From Hyphomicrobiales bacterium (GTDB lineage: Bacteria; Pseudomonadota; Alphaproteobacteria; Rickettsiales; JACKKO01), in NCBI GenBank assembly GCA_024236395.1, contig JACKKO010000002.1, positions 124,001-188,000 on the forward strand: a stretch of DNA of 64,000 nucleotides. The letters run 5' to 3'. This document shows, piece by piece, positions 60,427-64,000 of this stretch; the first letter of the stretch is position 1; each line of letters opens with the position of its first letter. Below the pieces are notes generated by a model. The model worked only from the letters and a program-made list of their open reading frames with translations, was not told the DNA's origin and made no database searches. A program made the position numbers and the translations under genes.

Positions 60427-62240
60427 CACTGCGCCTGCTCCCGCCCATCCTCATTAATCGCATTGCGGCGGGGGAAGTGGTGGAGCGTCCGGCCTCCGCA
60501 CTCAAAGAGCTGGTGGAAAACGCCATTGATGCCGGTGCCACGCAGATTGACTGCCTGCTGGAACAGGGCGGACGCAACCTGATTTCCATCACCGATAACG
60601 GCAAGGGGATGACGCAGGATGAGCTGAATCTGGCCGTGGAACGCCATACCACCTCCAAGCTGGATGATGATGATTTGATGCATATCCAGCATTTTGGCTT
60701 CCGTGGTGAGGCGTTGCCCTCCATTGGTTCGGTCAGCCGGATGCAGATCACCAGCCGCGCCCGGGGCCATGCCGAAGCCTGGAGCCTGAGCGTGGAAGGC
60801 GGTGTAAAACACCCGCCCGAACCCGCAGCACTTACCGAAGGCACCCGCGTGGAAGTGCGTGATTTGTTTTTTGCCACACCCGCCCGGCTTAAATTTCTCA
60901 AAACCGAGCGCACCGAACAGCAGCACGCCGTGGAAACGCTGGAACGGCTGGCCATGGCACACCCTGAAGTGGGTTTCTCACTGAAGTCCGGAGGCCGCAC
61001 ATTACTCAACGTCCCCCCGGTTACCATGCTGAATGCCGAAAATGCCCGGCGTGAACGGCTGGGGCATATTCTCGGCAAGGACTTTACTGAAAACGCGCTG
61101 TCGGTTTCCCATACCCGTGATAATTTACACCTGACGGGCTTTGCCGGACTGCCAACCTACCATCGCGGTACTGCCTCCGCGCAGTATCTCTTTGTGAATC
61201 ACCGCCCGGTGAGGGATAAGCTGCTGCTGGGCGCGATCCGCGCGGCCTATCAGGATTTCCTCGCACGGGATCGTTACCCGGTGCTGGCATTGTTCCTCAC
61301 CCTGCCACCCGAAGAGGTAGACGTCAATGTGCATCCCGCCAAGGCAGAAGTCCGTTTCCGCGATACGCAATCTGTGCGCGGGTTGATTGTCGGCGCACTT
61401 AAGCACACGCTGGCAGAAGCTGGCTTTCGCAGTGCCACCACCGGCGCAGTCACCGCGCTGAGTGCCTTCCGCCCGGGGGGTATAGGTTCAGCATCTCCGG
61501 GTAGTGGTACATATACTTCCAGCAATAGGCAGTCCATAGATGCCGCCTTCCGCTTCCAGTCGCCGGGGGGAATTATTCCCCGCCAGCCTGCATTAATGGA
61601 AACCGTGCCGTCCGCCCCGGCCACCTTTGCCCCTTCGGAGGAAACACCGCCTAAGGAAACCTACCCGCTGGGTCTGGCACGTGCGCAGCTTCATGAAACC
61701 TATATCATCGCGCAAACAACAGACGGCATCGTCATTGTGGATCAGCATGCCGCGCATGAGCGTATGGTCTATGAAAAAATGAAGCAGGCCATTGCACAGG
61801 AAGGCATCAAAACCCAACATCTGCTGATTCCGGAAGTAGTAGAAATGGAACCGAAATATATCACTGCGTTGGCCGAGCAGGCCAACGCCCTGAAAACACT
61901 GGGTTTCGTGATTGAGGAATTGGGTGAGAAAGCCATCGTGGTGCGGGAAGTCCCTGCGCTGCTGGGTAATGTCAATGTCGCACAGTTAGCCCGTGATATC
62001 GCCGACGATCTGGAAGAATCCGGACAGGCACTCAGCCTGATGGACGCGCTGGAGCATATCTGCGGCACACTGGCCTGCCACGGCAGTATACGCGCCGGTC
62101 GTCGACTGAACGTAGAGGAAATGAATGCCCTGCTGCGTGAGATGGAAGCCACCCCGCATTCCGGGCAATGCAATCATGGCCGCCCCACCTATATTGAGCT
62201 ACAGCTGCCGGATATCGAAAAGCTGTTTGGCCGCCGCTAG
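60423..62240 (+). CDS. mutL: DNA mismatch repair protein MutL, endonuclease type
   Basis: A 605-residue MutL. The GHKL ATPase has ELVENAIDAGA, SITDNGKGM and FGFRGEALPSIGSV. The C-terminal domain has the metal-dependent nicking motif D440QHA-x2-E-x4-E (DQHAAHERMVYE), ACHGSIRAGRRL and CNHGRP. These residues are absent from E. coli MutL, so this one probably nicks DNA itself and no MutH is needed. A Pro/Ser-rich linker (about 340-410) joins the halves. It overlaps pgi by 4 nt. Confidence 0.96.
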   Translation: MTLRLLPPILINRIAAGEVVERPASALKELVENAIDAGATQIDCLLEQGGRNLISITDNGKGMTQDELNLAVERHTTSKLDDDDLMHIQHFGFRGEALPSIGSVSRMQITSRARGHAEAWSLSVEGGVKHPPEPAALTEGTRVEVRDLFFATPARLKFLKTERTEQQHAVETLERLAMAHPEVGFSLKSGGRTLLNVPPVTMLNAENARRERLGHILGKDFTENALSVSHTRDNLHLTGFAGLPTYHRGTASAQYLFVNHRPVRDKLLLGAIRAAYQDFLARDRYPVLALFLTLPPEEVDVNVHPAKAEVRFRDTQSVRGLIVGALKHTLAEAGFRSATTGAVTALSAFRPGGIGSASPGSGTYTSSNRQSIDAAFRFQSPGGIIPRQPALMETVPSAPATFAPSEETPPKETYPLGLARAQLHETYIIAQTTDGIVIVDQHAAHERMVYEKMKQAIAQEGIKTQHLLIPEVVEMEPKYITALAEQANALKTLGFVIEELGEKAIVVREVPALLGNVNVAQLARDIADDLEESGQALSLMDALEHICGTLACHGSIRAGRRLNVEEMNALLREMEATPHSGQCNHGRPTYIELQLPDIEKLFGRR

Positions 62241-62252
62241 CCTGCCCCGCAC

Positions 62253-63059
62253 ATGATGGACAATGCCCCGCCCCAGCTCTTTGACCGAAGGATCAAACGC
62301 CTGCAACGCGCTCGCATTCCGGCTTCATACACCCACCCGCTGCTGGATGCCCTCTATGAGCGCATCACCCAGCGCCTGACAGAGGATATTACCCTGCCAT
62401 TCCCACGCGTACTGGCTACTGGCCACGGCACCATCACATTACAACACTCCTTACAGGCAACGCATGGCACGGATTTCTGGTTGCATGGTGAAAACAGCCC
62501 AACGCGGGCTGCCCACCTCCCCACCCCTTCGCTCTGTTATGATGAGGAATGGCTACCCTTTGCCGAAGAATCGCTGGATTTGATTCTTTCTGTATTACAG
62601 CTCCATTGGCTGAATGACCTGCCTGGCGCGCTTGTACAGGCACGCCACGCACTGGCGGAGCATGGCCTGTTTCTGGGGGTGTTATTCGGTGGAGCAACAC
62701 TATACCAGCTGCGGGAATGCCTTATGCACGCGGAAACGCGCCTTCTGGGTGGCAGCGCGCCGCGTATGATCCCCATGCTGGATGTCAAACAGGCGGGTAT
62801 GCTGATGCAGCGCGTGGGTTATGTGTTGCCGGTGGCGGATACGGAAACTATCACCCTGCTCTATCCAGACCTGTCTACATTACTGCAAGATCTGCACCAG
62901 ATGGGCGAAGGCAATGCCCTCATGCAGCGTGATACACGCCCCATCCCCCGGCATATCCTGCAGGAGGCCGAACATCTTTACCGTCAGCGCTTCGCCAATA
63001 CCGAAGGGCTACTGCCCGCTACATTTGAAATTATCACCCTGACCGGGTGGCGAAGTTAG
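62253..63059 (+). CDS. NDUFAF5-like SAM-dependent methyltransferase
   Basis: A 268-residue protein of the BioC/NDUFAF5 methyltransferase group: PPQLFDRRIKRLQRARIP at the start matches the NDUFAF5 family, and LDLILSVLQLHWLNDLPGAL is the typical post-motif region. The glycine-rich SAM loop is weak (VLATGHGTITL), so binding may be altered. In mitochondria NDUFAF5 hydroxylates an arginine of complex I; a related complex-I assembly role in alphaproteobacteria is inference, supported by the NDUFA9-like gene at 34476. Confidence 0.85.
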   Translation: MMDNAPPQLFDRRIKRLQRARIPASYTHPLLDALYERITQRLTEDITLPFPRVLATGHGTITLQHSLQATHGTDFWLHGENSPTRAAHLPTPSLCYDEEWLPFAEESLDLILSVLQLHWLNDLPGALVQARHALAEHGLFLGVLFGGATLYQLRECLMHAETRLLGGSAPRMIPMLDVKQAGMLMQRVGYVLPVADTETITLLYPDLSTLLQDLHQMGEGNALMQRDTRPIPRHILQEAEHLYRQRFANTEGLLPATFEIITLTGWRS

Positions 63060-63063
63060 GGCA

Positions 63064-63546
63064 CTAACTACGCTGTGCCTGTTTCAGGCTGGTGCCTTCC
63101 AGGTTGGCTCCTTCCAGCATGCATCCGCCAATCAGTGCGTAAAACAGGTTCACATACCGCAGGCTGGCATTTTTCAAATTGGCCCCACGGAAATCCGCAG
63201 CCTCGGCATTCGCACCATCCAGTAATACGCCTTCCATGTCAGCTTCTATAAAGGTAGTAAAGAACAGGTTTGCACCTTTCAGATTCGCGCCTTTCAGGTT
63301 TGCCCGCTTCAGATACGCCCCTTGCAGGCTGATATCCCGCATATCGCACCCGGCAAAATCCACGTTCTCCAACTGCAGGTTGGAGAAATCCTTACCGAAA
63401 CGCCGGGTCAGACTCGGCACCTCTTTTCGCGCGCGGCAGTTGGCAATATAGTCGGTGATTTCTTTTACCAGCGGCTTCTCTGATAACGCCGCAGAAGGCC
63501 GGATCAGCCGGGCGATCAGCCCGTCGTCCATGGTCATGGATTGCAT
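63064..63546 (-). CDS. Pentapeptide-repeat protein
   Basis: The 160-residue form starts at ATG 63546 behind GGGGGAG; an in-frame ATG at 63573 is also possible. Residues 1-55 are helical. From about 57 there are consecutive A(D/N)LXX pentapeptides (LQGAYLKRANLKGANLKGAN, then further copies to LEGANLEGTSLKQ), which fold into a right-handed quadrilateral beta helix. Such proteins can mimic DNA or serve as scaffolds; no specific role is visible. It ends 4 bp from the convergent methyltransferase. Confidence 0.88.
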   Translation of the reverse strand: MQSMTMDDGLIARLIRPSAALSEKPLVKEITDYIANCRARKEVPSLTRRFGKDFSNLQLENVDFAGCDMRDISLQGAYLKRANLKGANLKGANLFFTTFIEADMEGVLLDGANAEAADFRGANLKNASLRYVNLFYALIGGCMLEGANLEGTSLKQAQRS

Positions 63547-63684
63547 CGTCTCTACTCCCCCAGTGCTGGCCATTTTTCCTAGGTTTACGGGACTATTCCC
63601 ATTTGCCGCCAGCAACTGGAGGGGACTATTACACTATTTATTCATTATATTCAATAGAAAATATTAAATATCTAATGAAATACT

Positions 63685-64000
63685 TTAATCCGATAGCCGA
63701 ACAAAAGCCTGTTCCAGATCCGCGACCAGGTCTTCCGGACTCTCTAATCCAATATAGAAGCGCAATGCCGAGCCTTCGGGCTGCCAGGAAGTCGCCGACC
63801 GGGTCCCCGATGGGTTCATATCCAGCACCAGGCTTTCATACCCTCCCCAGGAACACCCAATCCCGAAGTATCTCAATTGGTTAACAAAGGAGGCAATCTG
63901 CTCAAATGGGTAATGCCGCTTGAGGACCACGCTAAACAAGCTGGCCGCCCCGGAAAAATCCCGTTTCCAGATAGCATGGCCGGGGTCTTCCGGTAATGCC
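63685..64000 (-). CDS. metC: Cystathionine beta-lyase (MetC-type), C-terminal part
   Basis: Only the last about 104 codons are in the window, entering from the right edge. The C-terminal Cys/Met-metabolism PLP-enzyme pattern is unambiguous: ALPEDPGHAIWKRDFSGAAS, LFSVVLKRHY, LRYFGIGCSWGGYESLVL and RFYIGLESPEDLVADLEQAF. The SWGGYESL segment points to cystathionine beta-lyase (cystathionine to homocysteine) rather than gamma-synthase. The PLP lysine lies outside the window. Confidence 0.9.
   Translation of the reverse strand, partial: ALPEDPGHAIWKRDFSGAASLFSVVLKRHYPFEQIASFVNQLRYFGIGCSWGGYESLVLDMNPSGTRSATSWQPEGSALRFYIGLESPEDLVADLEQAFVRLSD

Noticed and set aside
1..64000. CRISPR array, prophage, toxin-antitoxin or secretion-system locus
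   Set aside because: No regularly spaced repeats, no phage structural genes, no recognised toxin-antitoxin pair or secretion apparatus genes were seen.

Overview
The window looks like a chromosomal segment of a free-living or predatory-type alphaproteobacterium of moderate GC (roughly the low-to-mid 50s % by eye). This placement is an inference from gene content: eukaryote-type NADP isocitrate dehydrogenase, NDUFA9-like and NDUFAF5-like proteins, SdhE, a DUF3035 lipoprotein, AddA followed by thioredoxin, a full biotin gene set with BioC and BioH, a chemotaxis operon with a CheZ-like protein, and palindromic repeats, one of which sits in frame inside a gene. I cannot name the genus; Micavibrio-like lineages are one possibility. 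Almost all genes are housekeeping and densely packed, with many 1-14 nt overlaps.

Layout. 1-3004 (minus): chemotaxis operon cheY2 - cheZ-like - STAS - cheY1 - cheA (cut by the left edge). 3186-6746: a small accessory patch with an exported intradiol-dioxygenase-fold protein whose metal site looks degenerate, an AT-rich unknown gene, a badly frameshifted fumC, and alkA carrying an in-frame palindromic element. 6815-10202: purB, DUF389, DUF465, Nudix. 10209-14997: biotin locus, bioF-bioH-bioC-bioD-RDD on minus and bioB divergent. 14985-18448: DUF1294 and an AsmA/YhdP-like protein. 18527-21748: bcp, pyrB, VOC, pyrC. 21894-27759: a small exported protein, sdhE, and a 1714-residue exported protein. 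That protein has three blade-repeat regions, each of which I count as seven blades, two tandem LamG-like domains, and long polyserine linkers. It is the most striking object here.

28127-31482: tyrA, csrA and serB form one minus-strand operon whose serB start overlaps the start of divergent miaA. 31542-33834: htpX, yceI, terC. 33969-39230: an AT-rich small membrane protein, tRNA-Leu(CAG), an NDUFA9-like epimerase, addA, trxA. 39356-42136 (minus): recR, ybaB, dnaX and the 4.5S SRP RNA. 42257-45809: ftsK, a frameshifted lolA, yajQ. 45833-48226 (minus): a class-IV aminotransferase with a structured leader, and icd. 48404-50833: tRNA-Leu(CAA), uppP, and an AT-rich GH13 glycosidase that looks acquired.

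50841-64000: murJ, a Ca/Na exchanger, then secF - ribF - lspA - DUF3035 lipoprotein - two M16 peptidase homologues - pgi - mutL - NDUFAF5-like methyltransferase, mostly overlapping and probably co-transcribed; then a pentapeptide-repeat protein and the 3' part of metC on minus. Two normally important genes (fumC, lolA) are broken by clustered indels while the rest is intact. That means either recent decay or local sequence error, and read data would settle it.
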